Below, piece after piece: positions 1 to 7,278 of a stretch of 15,734 nt of DNA. The stretch is from Streptomyces sp. WM6386. Lineage in GTDB: Bacteria; Actinomycetota; Actinomycetes; Streptomycetales; Streptomycetaceae. The stretch spans positions 1 through 15,734 of the forward strand of contig NZ_JXTE01000113.1 of the NCBI RefSeq assembly GCF_000972385.1, read 5' to 3'. How positions within the stretch are numbered: the first letter of the stretch is position 1; every line of letters begins with the position of its first letter. The notes beneath the pieces are model-generated. The model made no database searches. It worked only from the letters and a program-made list of their open reading frames with translations, and was not told the DNA's origin. The position numbers and the translations under genes were made by a program.

Positions 1-1184
1 CCTGGGCCCCCGTCCCCCTCCCCACCCCCCTCCAGCAGAACGGCGCCGCCGTCCCCACCAAGGACGGGAGCCGTAAGCGGGCCAGGAAGGTCCTCGTCGT
101 CGGTGCCGTGCTGCTCGCGCTCGTGTCCGGGGGCCTCGGTGGGGCCGTAGGGGCCTATCTGGAGCGCAATGGCGGTGTGGGGGACGTGGAGCTGCCGCAG
201 GCCGACGCCGAGCCCGCAGGGCGGGCGCCGGACAGCGTGGCGGGGATCGCCGCACGGGCGCTGCCCAGCGTGGTGACCCTCCATGTGAGCGGCGCGGAGG
301 AGCAGGGCACCGGCACCGGGTTCGTGCTCGACGACCGGGGCCACATCCTCACCAACAACCACGTCGTCGAGCCCGCCGGAGCCGACGGGGACATATCCGT
401 CACCTTCCACAGTGGCGACACCGCCAAGGCCACCGTCGTCGGGCGGGACAGCGGCTACGACCTCGCCGTCGTGAAGGTCACCGGAGTCAGCGGGCTCCAG
501 CCCATGACCCTCGGCAACTCCGACAGCGTCCAGGTCGGCGACCCGGTCGTCGCCATCGGCGCCCCCTACGACCTGGAGGGCACCGTCACCTCCGGGATCA
601 TCAGCGCCAAGGAGCGGCCCATCACGGCCGGCGGCGAGAGCGGCGACGGGAGCGACGTGTCGTATGTCGACGCCCTGCAGACCGACGCGCCCATCAACCC
701 CGGCAACTCCGGCGGCCCTCTCCTCGACTCCAAGGCCCGGGTCATCGGCATCAACTCCGCCATCCGCTCCGCCGACGACGGCTCCGACTCCGGCGGCGCC
801 CAGTCCGGCTCCATCGGCCTCGGCTTCGCCATCCCCATCAACCAGGGCAAGCGCGTCGCCGAGGAGCTGATCAACACCGGCAAGGCGACCCACCCGGTCA
901 TCGGCGTCACCCTCGACATGGACTACTCCGGCGACGGCGCCCGCGTCGGCACGAAGGGCAACGACGGCGGACCCGCGGTCATCGACGGCGGCGCCGGCGA
1001 CAAGGCCGGCATCAAGGCGGGCGACGTCATCACCGAGGTCGACGGCCAGCGCATCCACTCCGGCGAGGAGCTGATCGTCAAGACCCGCGCCCACCGCCCC
1101 GGCGACGAGCTGGAGCTCACCGTGGAGCGCGGCGGCGAGGAGCTGACCATCTCCCTGGTGCTCGGATCCTCGGACGGCGATTGA
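1..1184 (+). CDS. htrA: HtrA/DegP-like membrane-anchored trypsin-PDZ serine protease, 5' end missing
   Basis: The reading frame is open from the left edge (first complete codon at 3) and stops with TGA at 1182-1184, so the N-terminus lies outside the window. The visible part starts with a proline-rich cytoplasmic stretch, then basic residues and one hydrophobic helix (about nt 93-165) that would anchor the protein in the membrane with the protease outside. The trypsin-like domain has the full triad: His in TNNHVV (codon 360-362), Asp in GYDLAVVKV (459-461) and Ser in NPGNSGGPLL (708-710). A PDZ domain follows (about 900-1180, AGIKAGDVITEVDGQ). The family degrades or refolds damaged envelope proteins. 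GTG at 108 is not the start, because it lies inside the membrane helix. In mycobacteria an htrA next to tatB sits downstream of sigE-rseA; whether that holds here cannot be seen. Family assignment is firm; the gene symbol rests on domain order and the tatB neighbour. Confidence 0.95.
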   Translation, partial: WAPVPLPTPLQQNGAAVPTKDGSRKRARKVLVVGAVLLALVSGGLGGAVGAYLERNGGVGDVELPQADAEPAGRAPDSVAGIAARALPSVVTLHVSGAEEQGTGTGFVLDDRGHILTNNHVVEPAGADGDISVTFHSGDTAKATVVGRDSGYDLAVVKVTGVSGLQPMTLGNSDSVQVGDPVVAIGAPYDLEGTVTSGIISAKERPITAGGESGDGSDVSYVDALQTDAPINPGNSGGPLLDSKARVIGINSAIRSADDGSDSGGAQSGSIGLGFAIPINQGKRVAEELINTGKATHPVIGVTLDMDYSGDGARVGTKGNDGGPAVIDGGAGDKAGIKAGDVITEVDGQRIHSGEELIVKTRAHRPGDELELTVERGGEELTISLVLGSSDGD

Positions 1185-1315
1185 GCGCCCCGATTGACAG
1201 AAACCTCACAGGCGCGCCCGCAAACCCCGCCCCACAAGGCAAACAACCCTCAAAACCGCTCATGCCCGCGCACTCGGAGGCCTCGGGACAGTACCGGTCG
1301 TACCGGATCGCCGGG

Positions 1316-1321
1316 TACCGT
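1316..1321 (+). promoter_or_regulatory. Possible -10 box of a tatB promoter (TACCGT)
   Basis: TACCGT fits the TAnnnT shape of Streptomyces vegetative -10 boxes and would start transcription near 1328, about 26 nt before the tatB GTG with the ribosome binding site inside that leader. No convincing -35 box is present. The same area has three GTACC copies (1291, 1300, 1315), so the match may be fortuitous. A TTGACA at 1194-1199 has no -10 box at the right distance. Confidence 0.25.
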
Positions 1322-1353
1322 GGACCCGGCCCGGACATCGCAAGGAGCTTCAG

Positions 1354-1794
1354 GTGTTCAATGACATAGGACCGCTCGAGCTGGTGACGCTCGTTGTCCT
1401 CGCCGTGCTCGTCTTCGGTCCGGACAAGCTCCCGAAGGTCATCCAGGACGTCATGCGGACCGTCCGGAAGATCCGGGAGTTCTCGGAGAGCGCCAAGCAG
1501 GACATCCGCTCGGAACTCGGTCCCGAGTTCAAGGACTTCGAGTTCGAGGACCTGAACCCCAAGACGTTCATCCGCAAACAGATGGACAACGACGAGCTGG
1601 GGCTCAAGGAGATCCGCAACGGCTTCGACATCAAGAAGGAGATGGCCGAGGTCACGGACGCGGTCCACGGCCGTGAGTCGGACTCCTCCTCGTCCTCCTC
1701 CGGGTCCTCGTCCGGCGGCCGGATCGACATGACCAAGAAGCCCGAGGACGACGGCAAGGGCGACCGCCCGGTCTTCGACGCGGACGCCACCTGA
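1354..1794 (+). CDS. tatB: Sec-independent protein translocase TatB
   Basis: TatB works with TatA and TatC to export folded proteins carrying twin-arginine signals; it forms the substrate receptor with TatC in the cytoplasmic membrane. The 146-residue product shows the expected plan: a short N-terminal segment with the conserved IGPLEL (5-10), a single membrane helix (about 6-21), the hinge FGPDKLP (21-27), and an amphipathic helix rich in charged residues (about 28-60). The tail is acidic with a serine-rich stretch (109-120). The length and the GPxEL/FGPxKLP pattern favour TatB over TatA. GTG at 1354 is chosen because AAGGAG (1342-1347) lies 6 nt upstream. tatA and tatC are not in the window, which is usual in actinomycetes. 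The gene lies 169 nt after the protease gene and ends in a strong hairpin. Confidence 0.93.
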   Translation: MFNDIGPLELVTLVVLAVLVFGPDKLPKVIQDVMRTVRKIREFSESAKQDIRSELGPEFKDFEFEDLNPKTFIRKQMDNDELGLKEIRNGFDIKKEMAEVTDAVHGRESDSSSSSSGSSSGGRIDMTKKPEDDGKGDRPVFDADAT

Positions 1795-1827
1795 ACGTCG
1801 TACACCCGCAGCCCTCCACATGTTCCG

Positions 1828-1854
1828 GAGCCGCACGTCAGCGACGTGCGGCTC
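1828..1854 (+). terminator. Hairpin terminator after tatB
   Basis: A perfect 12-bp stem (GAGCCGCACGTC at 1828-1839 paired with 1843-1854) closes a 3-nt loop (AGC), 33 nt after the tatB stop. There is no long T-run after it, as is common for Streptomyces terminators. No minus-strand gene ends here, so it most likely serves tatB. Confidence 0.75.
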
Positions 1855-1963
1855 AGTCGTACGTGACGCGTTTCATAATCCGCCACGCCTCCGCGCGGCC
1901 TGAACCCGACGCCCGGACGCCCCACGCGCCGGGCGCTTTCCCTGCTGGTCCCGGTGGGGTGGC

Positions 1964-1969
1964 TATGCT
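1964..1969 (+). promoter_or_regulatory. Possible -10 box (TATGCT) for the 2056 gene
   Basis: TATGCT matches the TAnnnT -10 pattern and would place the transcription start near 1976. That gives a leader of about 80 nt and supports the ATG at 2056 over the earlier in-frame ATG at 1954, which would lie upstream of the transcript start. No clear -35 box is seen. Confidence 0.35.
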
Positions 1970-2055
1970 GCCGAGTTGTTGTGCGGACCGGACGAGTCGC
2001 CCGAAGGGGGGTGGGCCGTTCCGGACCGACGAGGAACGAGGAGGCGTCCGGGCAC

Positions 2056-2712
2056 ATGGAGACGACGAGTCAGGCGGTCGCACAGGCCCCGGCCGCGGAG
2101 GGCGGACAGCAGGTCCCCTCCGCCCGGCGCACGGTCGACGGCTACCTGCTGGCGCCCTTCCCGTGGTACGGCCTCGACGAGGCCTTCACGGGTCCGCGCT
2201 GGCTGATGCAGGTCGGGACGGCGGCCGACGGTGCCGTCGAACACGGTTCGATCGGGCATGGTGACGAGCCCTCCGTACGGAACGAGGCGTCGGAGGACAA
2301 GGAGAAGTTCGCGGTGGTGGTGACCGTCGCGGCGAATCCGTCCCGGAGGAGCGCCGACGGCACGGGCCTTCTCGAGGCGACGTCGGTCTCCTCGGCGGCG
2401 TGGCTCGCGGGGGTCGGGCTGCTGTCCTTCACCTGGCCCGGCTCGATGGACCACTCGCTGCGCGACGACTGGCTGGACCAGCAGACGGAGACGGCGTGGG
2501 CCCTGGCCGACGACCTCGACGGCCCGGACTGGTCGACCTTGTCGCTCCCCGTGGACGGGGTGCCGACGTCCTTCCACTACCGCGAGTCCGAGTTCGGCTG
2601 GGTCCTCGCCGGGTCCACGCCGGAGGGCGTGCACGTGGGGGCGTACGGGAGAGGCATGAGCGCGTACGGGCTCGGCTTCGCCATGATCAAGGACATCTCG
2701 GCCTACGCATAG
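2056..2712 (+). CDS. Uncharacterised 218-residue soluble protein
   Basis: I do not recognise a named domain. The product has no signal peptide and no membrane helix, so it is probably cytoplasmic. After a variable, alanine/glutamine-rich N-terminus (1-25) it has an aromatic patch (PFPWYGLDEAFTGPRW, about 34-49), an acidic middle and a C-terminal half with many Trp, Tyr and Gly residues ending in AYGLGFAMIKDISAY. ATG at 2056 is preferred: GAGGAGG (2038-2044) lies 11 nt upstream, and translation of the earlier open frame gives low-complexity arginine-rich sequence. It stands alone between the tatB terminator and a bidirectional terminator, so it is probably monocistronic. Coding is credible from its length, GC3 bias and the composition change at the chosen start. 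Function is unknown. Confidence 0.8.
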   Translation: METTSQAVAQAPAAEGGQQVPSARRTVDGYLLAPFPWYGLDEAFTGPRWLMQVGTAADGAVEHGSIGHGDEPSVRNEASEDKEKFAVVVTVAANPSRRSADGTGLLEATSVSSAAWLAGVGLLSFTWPGSMDHSLRDDWLDQQTETAWALADDLDGPDWSTLSLPVDGVPTSFHYRESEFGWVLAGSTPEGVHVGAYGRGMSAYGLGFAMIKDISAYA

Positions 2713-2719
2713 CCGGTGC

Positions 2720-2768
2720 TACGACGAGGGGGGCGCCGACTCACAGAGCCGGCACCCCCCTCGTCGTA
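2720..2768. terminator. Bidirectional terminator between convergent genes
   Basis: A long hairpin lies exactly between the stop of the 2056-2712 gene and the stop of mrp (2776). A 14-bp uninterrupted stem (2720-2733 with 2755-2768, TACGACGAGGGGGG paired with its complement) is extended inward by 4 bp after one C-A mismatch and by 2 more bp after a second mismatch, with a 5-nt loop (2742-2746). The symmetry lets it work on both strands. Confidence 0.85.
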
Positions 2769-2775
2769 CGAGAAG

Positions 2776-3909
2776 CTAGAACTTGTTCCGCGGAGTGATC
2801 CCCAAGGACAGTCCCGCGAGGCCGCGCTGGCGTCCGCCCAGCTTGCCCGCGATCGCCCGCAGCGCCGCGCCCGCCGGGGAGTCCGGGTCGCTCAGGACGA
2901 CCGGCTTGCCGTCGTCGCCGCCCTCGCGGAGGCGGACGTCGATCGGGATGGAGCCGAGGACCGGGACCGTGGCGCCGGTCGTCCTCGTGAGGCCGTCGGC
3001 GACCGTCTGGCCGCCGCCCGTGCCGAAGATGTCGACCATCTCGTCGCAGTGCGGGCAGGGCAGGCCGGACATGTTCTCGACCACGCCCACGATCTTCTGA
3101 TGGGTCTGGACGGCGATGGCACCCGCCCGCTCGGCCACCTCGGCGGCAGCCTGCTGCGGGGTCGTGACGACCAGGATCTCGGCGTTCGGGACGAGCTGGG
3201 CCACGGAGATCGCGATGTCGCCCGTGCCCGGCGGAAGGTCGAGGAGGAGGACGTCGAGGTCACCCCAGTACACGTCCGCGAGGAACTGTTGAAGAGCCCT
3301 GTGCAGCATCGGGCCGCGCCACACCACCGGGGCGTTGCCCGGGGTGAACATGCCGATGGAGATGACCTTCACGCCGTGCGCGGAGGGCGGCATGATCATG
3401 TTCTCGACCTGGGTGGGACTCCCGTCGGCGCCCAGCATGCGGGGCACGGAGTGGCCGTAGATGTCGGCGTCCACGACGCCCACCTTCAGACCGTCCGCGG
3501 CCAGCGCCGCCGCCAGGTTCACCGTCACCGAGGACTTGCCGACGCCGCCCTTGCCGGAGGCGACCGCGTACACGCGCGTGAGCGAGCCCGGCTTGGCGAA
3601 GGGGACCTCGCGCTCGGTCTGGCCCCCGCGCAGGGCCGTCGCCAGCTCCTTGCGCTGCTCGTCGCTCATGACGTCGAGCGTGACGTCGACGCGCGTGACG
3701 CCCTCCACGGCCGAGACCGCGTCCGTCACCCGCTGGGTGATCGTCTCGCGCATCGGACACCCGGAGACCGTCAGATAGACGGCGACCGCGACCGCTCCGT
3801 CCGCGCCGATGTCCACCGACTTGACCATTCCCAGTTCGGTGATGGGTCGGTTGATCTCGGGGTCGTTCACCGTCGCCAGTGCCTCGCGCACCGCGTCTTC
3901 CGTAACCAT
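2776..3909 (-). CDS. mrp: Mrp/ApbC/NBP35-type Fe-S cluster carrier P-loop ATPase
   Basis: Mrp proteins bind and transfer [4Fe-4S] clusters to apoproteins in the cytoplasm, driven by ATP. The 377-residue product has an N-terminal MIP18 (DUF59) domain (about 1-80) with its SGCPM cysteine (Cys51), then the ParA/MinD-like ATPase. Visible motifs are the deviant Walker A GKGGVGKS (119-126), DADIYGHS (147-154), DLPPGTGD (224-231) and the cluster-binding pair CPHC (Cys285, Cys288). These are all the features expected of a working carrier. ATG at 3909 has no Shine-Dalgarno, but TACCAT (3917-3922) sits 7 nt upstream, pointing to a leaderless transcript. It also lies 43 nt downstream of the DUF1003 gene on the same strand, so read-through from that pair is possible too. 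It ends at a bidirectional terminator. Confidence 0.95.
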   Translation of the reverse strand: MVTEDAVREALATVNDPEINRPITELGMVKSVDIGADGAVAVAVYLTVSGCPMRETITQRVTDAVSAVEGVTRVDVTLDVMSDEQRKELATALRGGQTEREVPFAKPGSLTRVYAVASGKGGVGKSSVTVNLAAALAADGLKVGVVDADIYGHSVPRMLGADGSPTQVENMIMPPSAHGVKVISIGMFTPGNAPVVWRGPMLHRALQQFLADVYWGDLDVLLLDLPPGTGDIAISVAQLVPNAEILVVTTPQQAAAEVAERAGAIAVQTHQKIVGVVENMSGLPCPHCDEMVDIFGTGGGQTVADGLTRTTGATVPVLGSIPIDVRLREGGDDGKPVVLSDPDSPAGAALRAIAGKLGGRQRGLAGLSLGITPRNKF

Positions 3910-3916
3910 AAGGACG

Positions 3917-3922
3917 ATGGTA
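3917..3922 (-). promoter_or_regulatory. Possible leaderless -10 box of mrp (TACCAT)
   Basis: On the minus strand TACCAT is followed by 7 nt and then the mrp ATG, so transcription would start at the start codon. The only -35 candidate at an 18-nt distance is TGCCGA (3941-3946), which is weak. The absence of a Shine-Dalgarno before mrp supports this reading. Confidence 0.4.
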
Positions 3923-3952
3923 CGGCGATCCGCGGCGGCCTCGGCATGCCCG

Positions 3953-4525
3953 TCAGCGGTCTTCTACGTCACGTCCCGCAGACCGTTCTGCCGGGAATAC
4001 GACGTGCCCGTCCCGTCGCTCCTCCATTTCCTTCACGAGGTCGTGCAACTCGGAGCGGATCCAGTCCCGGGTGGCGACCTCGCCGAGGCCGATCCGCAGG
4101 GCGGCGATCTCGCGGGTCAGATACTCGGTGTCGGCGATCGAGCGCTCGTTCTGCTTGCGGTCCTGCTCCAGATTGACCCGGTCCCGGTCGTCCTGCCGGT
4201 TCTGCGCGAGCAGGATGAGAGGCGCCGCGTAGGAAGCCTGTAGCGACAGCATCAGCGTCAGGAAGATGAACGGGTAGTTGTCGAACTTCAGATCGCCCGG
4301 GGCGAAGATGTTCCACAGCACCCACACGATGATGACGATCGTCATCCAGACGATGAACCGCCCGGTGCCGAGGAACCGCGCGATGCGCTCGGAGAGCCGC
4401 CCGAAGGCCTCCGGGTCCCACTCGGGCAGCAGGCGACGCCGGGGCGGGCGCGGCTGGTCGAGGCGGACACGCGCGCGCGTGCTGGCCGTCGCACCGGCCG
4501 GGGTCCTCTCGCGCTCAGGAGCCAT
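3953..4525 (-). CDS. DUF1003 family two-helix membrane protein
   Basis: The 190-residue product has a basic, proline-rich N-terminus (1-35), two predicted membrane helices (about 57-74 and 85-107) joined by a short loop, and a charged, probably coiled-coil tail (about 110-172). The YPFIFLTLMLSLQASYAAPLILLAQNRQ-type second helix, followed by a polar DDRDR run, is the DUF1003 signature. The family is of unknown function; I know of no established activity. The start ATG (4525) lies inside the preceding CBS-protein gene (11-bp overlap), with AGGTGA about 7 nt upstream, so the two are very likely translationally coupled. The pairing of a soluble Mg-sensor-like protein with a small membrane protein suggests they act together, but that is inference. 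Confidence 0.88.
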   Translation of the reverse strand: MAPERERTPAGATASTRARVRLDQPRPPRRRLLPEWDPEAFGRLSERIARFLGTGRFIVWMTIVIIVWVLWNIFAPGDLKFDNYPFIFLTLMLSLQASYAAPLILLAQNRQDDRDRVNLEQDRKQNERSIADTEYLTREIAALRIGLGEVATRDWIRSELHDLVKEMEERRDGHVVFPAERSAGRDVEDR

Positions 4526-5798
4526 GCGGAGTCACCTCGCCCTCGTCGAGGTGGAACTCGGTCTCCCGCCAGTCCTCGGGAAGCATGTGGTCCAGTACGT
4601 CGTCCACGGTCACCGCGCCCAGCAGCGACCCGGAGTCGTCCACGACGGGCGCCGCCACCATGTCGTACGTCGCGAAGAACCCGGCGACGACCGGCAGCGC
4701 GGCGTCCGGGTCCAGGGGCTGGAGGTCGTCGTCGATGATCGCGCTGACCAGGGTGTACGGCGGGTCCCGCAGCAGGCGCTGGAAGTGGACCGTGCCGAGG
4801 TACTTGCCGGTCGGCGTCTCGTCGGGCGGGCGGCACACGTAGACCTGGGCGGCGAGGGCGGGGGACAGGTCGGCGTTGCGGACCCGGGCGAGGGCGTCGG
4901 CGACGGTGGCGTCAGGGCGCAGGACGATCGGCTCGGTCGTCATCAGACCGCCGGCCGTGTGCTCCTCGTAGGACATCAGGCGCCGCATGTCGGCCGCGTC
5001 GGCGGGCTCCATCAGGCTCAGCAGCCGCTCCTGGTCCTCCTCGGGGAGCTCGGAGAGCAGGTCGGCCGCGTCGTCCGGGTCCATGGCCTCCAGGACGTCC
5101 GCGGCCCGCTCCTCCTTGAGCTTGCCGAGGATCTCGATCTGGTCGTCCTCGGGGAGTTCTTCGAGCACGTCGGCCAGACGGTCGTCGTCGAGGGCCGCGG
5201 CGACCTCCGCGCGGCGCTTGGGGGAGAGGTGGTGCAGGACGTTCGCCAGGTCGGCGGGGCGGAGCTGCTCGAAGGTGGCGAGGAGGCTCTCGGCGCCCTG
5301 TCCGTGCTCCTCCAGGGAGAAGCCGGTGACGGCGGACCACTCGACGGTCAGCGCCTCGCCCTTGCGGCGGAAGGCGCCGCCCTTGCCGCCCTTGCGCACG
5401 AACACGCGGTCGATCTCCCAGTCCCGGCGGGCCGGCAGCTGCTGCACGGACACGTCGAGGACGGTGACCTCTTCCTTGGCCTCGACGAGCGTCACGCGCC
5501 GGTCCAGGAGCTCGCCGAAGACCAGGCGCTCGGTGGGCCGCTGCTCGAAGCGGCGGACGTTGAGCACCCCGGTCGTGATGACCTGGCCGGACTCGATGCT
5601 GGTCACGCGGGTCATGGGCAGGAAGATACGGCGCCGGGTCGACAGCTCGACGACAAGGCCGAGCACCCGAGGTGGTCTCCGTCCGACGCGCAGCATGACG
5701 ACCAGGTCGCGCACCCGGCCCACCTGATCGCCGTTCGGATCGAAGACGGCGACTCCGGCGAGATGCGAGACGAAGATCCTGGGGACACCCCCTGCCAT
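4515..5798 (-). CDS. PRC-barrel / MgtE N-domain / paired CBS protein lacking the MgtE channel
   Basis: The 427-residue product starts with a PRC-barrel-like region (about 8-70), with a second beta-rich block to about 160. It continues with the MgtE superhelical N-domain (about 172-273, repeated LxELPExDQ units) and ends with two CBS domains (about 283-345 and 350-407). The first CBS domain begins with EEHTAGGLMT, the same junction seen in MgtE magnesium channels. In MgtE these cytosolic parts bind Mg2+ and gate the pore; here the protein stops after the CBS pair, with no hydrophobic helix. It is therefore a soluble or peripheral sensor-like protein, not a transporter. GGAGG (5806-5810) lies 7 nt before the ATG. 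The DUF1003 gene overlaps its 3' end and corA lies 1.5 kb away, pointing to magnesium homeostasis, though this is not proven. Confidence 0.9.
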   Translation of the reverse strand: MAGGVPRIFVSHLAGVAVFDPNGDQVGRVRDLVVMLRVGRRPPRVLGLVVELSTRRRIFLPMTRVTSIESGQVITTGVLNVRRFEQRPTERLVFGELLDRRVTLVEAKEEVTVLDVSVQQLPARRDWEIDRVFVRKGGKGGAFRRKGEALTVEWSAVTGFSLEEHGQGAESLLATFEQLRPADLANVLHHLSPKRRAEVAAALDDDRLADVLEELPEDDQIEILGKLKEERAADVLEAMDPDDAADLLSELPEEDQERLLSLMEPADAADMRRLMSYEEHTAGGLMTTEPIVLRPDATVADALARVRNADLSPALAAQVYVCRPPDETPTGKYLGTVHFQRLLRDPPYTLVSAIIDDDLQPLDPDAALPVVAGFFATYDMVAAPVVDDSGSLLGAVTVDDVLDHMLPEDWRETEFHLDEGEVTPHGS

Positions 5799-5922
5799 GC
5801 CTGCGCCTCCTATTCACGCCAATTGCCCGCTGGGATGGGCTTCAGGCTAGCCCGTCCCGATGCGGTACGCCCTGGTGGGGCGGTCCGGACGGACTGGCTC
5901 CGTAAGGCCCGCGGGGCCCCGG

Positions 5923-5928
5923 TACTCT
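5923..5928 (+). promoter_or_regulatory. Possible -10 box for the lipoprotein gene (TACTCT)
   Basis: TACTCT fits TAnnnT and would start a transcript near 5935, about 39 nt before the chosen GTG at 5974. No good -35 box is seen. It helps reject the upstream in-frame ATG at 5860, which lies before this promoter. Confidence 0.3.
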
Positions 5929-5973
5929 GCGGTACGCCTCCGATGGACCCTCGTCAGAAAGGCAGCCCCACCT

Positions 5974-6729
5974 GTGACTGCGATTGCCCAGGGCCGCACC
6001 CGCCGGACCGGACTGCTGGGCGCGATGTGCGCCCTGGTCGTGACGGGAACGGGCCTGACAGGGTGCGGTGGTGACGACCCCGACGCGGGCACCAACGGGG
6101 TCGGCAAGCTGCCGGCCGCCCAGATCCAGACGAAGGCCAAGGCGGCCGCCGAATCCGCCGGCACGGTACGTCTCTCAGGGAACGTGGTCACCAGCGGGCG
6201 CACTTACAAACTCGACATGCGTCTCAAATCCGACGGCGGCTCGGGCTCGGTCACCTCCGAGGGCGCGACCTTCCGGCTGCTGCGGATCGGCGAGCAGCTC
6301 TACCTCAAGGCCGACGCGGACTTCTGGGGACAGCAGGACGGCAAGGACGACTCCGGAACGGACACGGCCGCCGCCGACAAGCTGGACGACAAGTTCGTGA
6401 AGGTGCCGCAGGGAGACCCCTCGTACAAGAAGTTCAGCGGCTTCACGGACAAGGACGTCCTCCTGGCGGGCCTGCTGACCCTCCACGGCGAGCTGTCCAC
6501 CGACGGTCACCACGAACAGTCCGGCATCCGCACCATCCGCATCACCGGCGGCGACGGCTCCGGCGGCAAGCTGGACGTCTCCCTGGAGGGCGAGCCGTAT
6601 CCGCTCCGCCTGGAGCGCGCGGGCGGCGCGGGCACGCTGACCTTCTCGGGCTGGGGCAAGTCCTTCAGCCTGAAGGAGCCGGGGAAGGACGAGACGGTGG
6701 ACTACGGCAAGCAGCTGCCGACGTCCTGA
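5974..6729 (+). CDS. Secreted lipoprotein, LppX/LprAFG-like fold
   Basis: From GTG 5974 the 251-residue product begins with a lipoprotein signal: a basic n-region (RTRR), a hydrophobic core and the lipobox LTGC, with Cys31 as the lipidated residue, followed by GGDDPD. The mature part is a beta-rich repeat of short strands (VRLSGNV, YKLDMRLKS, FRLLRIGEQLYLKADADFW), the pattern of actinobacterial LppX/LprG-like lipoproteins that bind lipids. The link to that superfamily is by pattern only, and ligand and role here are unknown. GTG 5974 gives a normal-length signal, whereas the frame from 5860 would add 38 arginine/proline-rich residues; an AAAGG lies about 11 nt upstream. It is transcribed away from the MgtE-N protein gene and meets the next gene tail to tail with no spacer. 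Confidence 0.85.
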   Translation: MTAIAQGRTRRTGLLGAMCALVVTGTGLTGCGGDDPDAGTNGVGKLPAAQIQTKAKAAAESAGTVRLSGNVVTSGRTYKLDMRLKSDGGSGSVTSEGATFRLLRIGEQLYLKADADFWGQQDGKDDSGTDTAAADKLDDKFVKVPQGDPSYKKFSGFTDKDVLLAGLLTLHGELSTDGHHEQSGIRTIRITGGDGSGGKLDVSLEGEPYPLRLERAGGAGTLTFSGWGKSFSLKEPGKDETVDYGKQLPTS

Positions 6730-7242
6730 CTACTTGCGCTTGCGCCGCTTCAGCAGCAGCTTCGGCAGCCCCGCGGGGATCGGCCGGCGGGTCGTGGCCG
6801 TCGTGGGAACCGGCGCCTCGGCCAGATCCCCGTCGGGCAGCGGCAGCGTCACCCCCGTCGGCTCGAGCCGCAGCACCCGGCACTCGCGCGCCCAGCGCCC
6901 CGTCATCGCCTCGCCGTCGGGCGCGTTGAGCCGCTTGCCCTTGAGTTCGGAGACGGCCGCGTCCCAGACCTCGGACCCGGCGGACAGCTCGACGACCTTC
7001 GCCGTCCAGGACACCAGCCGCCCGCCCTTGTCCTTGCTGCGGACGGTCACCTCGGCCTCGGTCCCGTCGCTGAGGCCCGGCAGCGGCTGCTCGCCCGGCC
7101 CGTCGCCGACCAGACACACCGCACCCTCGTGCCACACGTGCCAGAGCGCCCGGGCCGGACCCTGGGGACCCCTGACCCAGACGAGGCCGGACTTCTTCGT
7201 GGCCTCCTCGACGAGGGCCTGGTCGAGCAGCTCGCTTGTCAT
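6730..7242 (-). CDS. Uncharacterised 170-residue protein, possible FMN-type split barrel
   Basis: The product has no membrane helix or signal peptide. Its first 100 residues (SGLVWVRGPQGPARALWHVWHEGAVCLVGDGPGEQPLPGL-type strands, then EVTVRSKDKGGRLVSWTAKVVEL) resemble the alternating strands of pyridoxamine-phosphate-oxidase-like split barrels, but I see no diagnostic residues, so this is tentative. The tail is proline/arginine/lysine-rich and ends in KLLLKRRKRK, which could bind nucleic acid or membrane. It lies 36 nt downstream of corA on the same strand and could be cotranscribed. TAGGCT (7249-7254), 6 nt before its ATG, with no Shine-Dalgarno, suggests an additional leaderless promoter. 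Its stop codon directly abuts that of the lipoprotein gene. Confidence 0.8.
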   Translation of the reverse strand: MTSELLDQALVEEATKKSGLVWVRGPQGPARALWHVWHEGAVCLVGDGPGEQPLPGLSDGTEAEVTVRSKDKGGRLVSWTAKVVELSAGSEVWDAAVSELKGKRLNAPDGEAMTGRWARECRVLRLEPTGVTLPLPDGDLAEAPVPTTATTRRPIPAGLPKLLLKRRKRK

Positions 7243-7248
7243 GCGCCC

Positions 7249-7254
7249 AGCCTA
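7249..7254 (-). promoter_or_regulatory. Possible leaderless -10 box (TAGGCT)
   Basis: TAGGCT on the minus strand is separated by exactly 6 nt from the ATG at 7242, and no Shine-Dalgarno precedes that ATG. This is the spacing seen for leaderless Streptomyces genes. I find no good -35 box, and the region lies in the 36-nt gap after corA. Confidence 0.4.
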
Positions 7255-7278
7255 TCCAGGGGGGTCACCGGGACCGGG

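Noticed and set aside
1194..1199. TTGACA as a tatB promoter -35 box
   Set aside because: There is no TAnnnT-like box 16-19 nt downstream.
1681..1720. TCC/TCG tandem run as a regulatory or slippage repeat
   Set aside because: It lies in frame in the TatB serine-rich tail, with mixed codons, and is explained as a low-complexity linker.
2716..4176. Long plus-strand open frame opposite mrp
   Set aside because: It is antisense to a clearly real mrp gene, has low-complexity Arg/Asp/His composition and begins in a terminator.
4278..6074. Long plus-strand open frame opposite the MgtE-N protein gene
   Set aside because: It is the antisense shadow of two recognised minus-strand genes and has no domain pattern.
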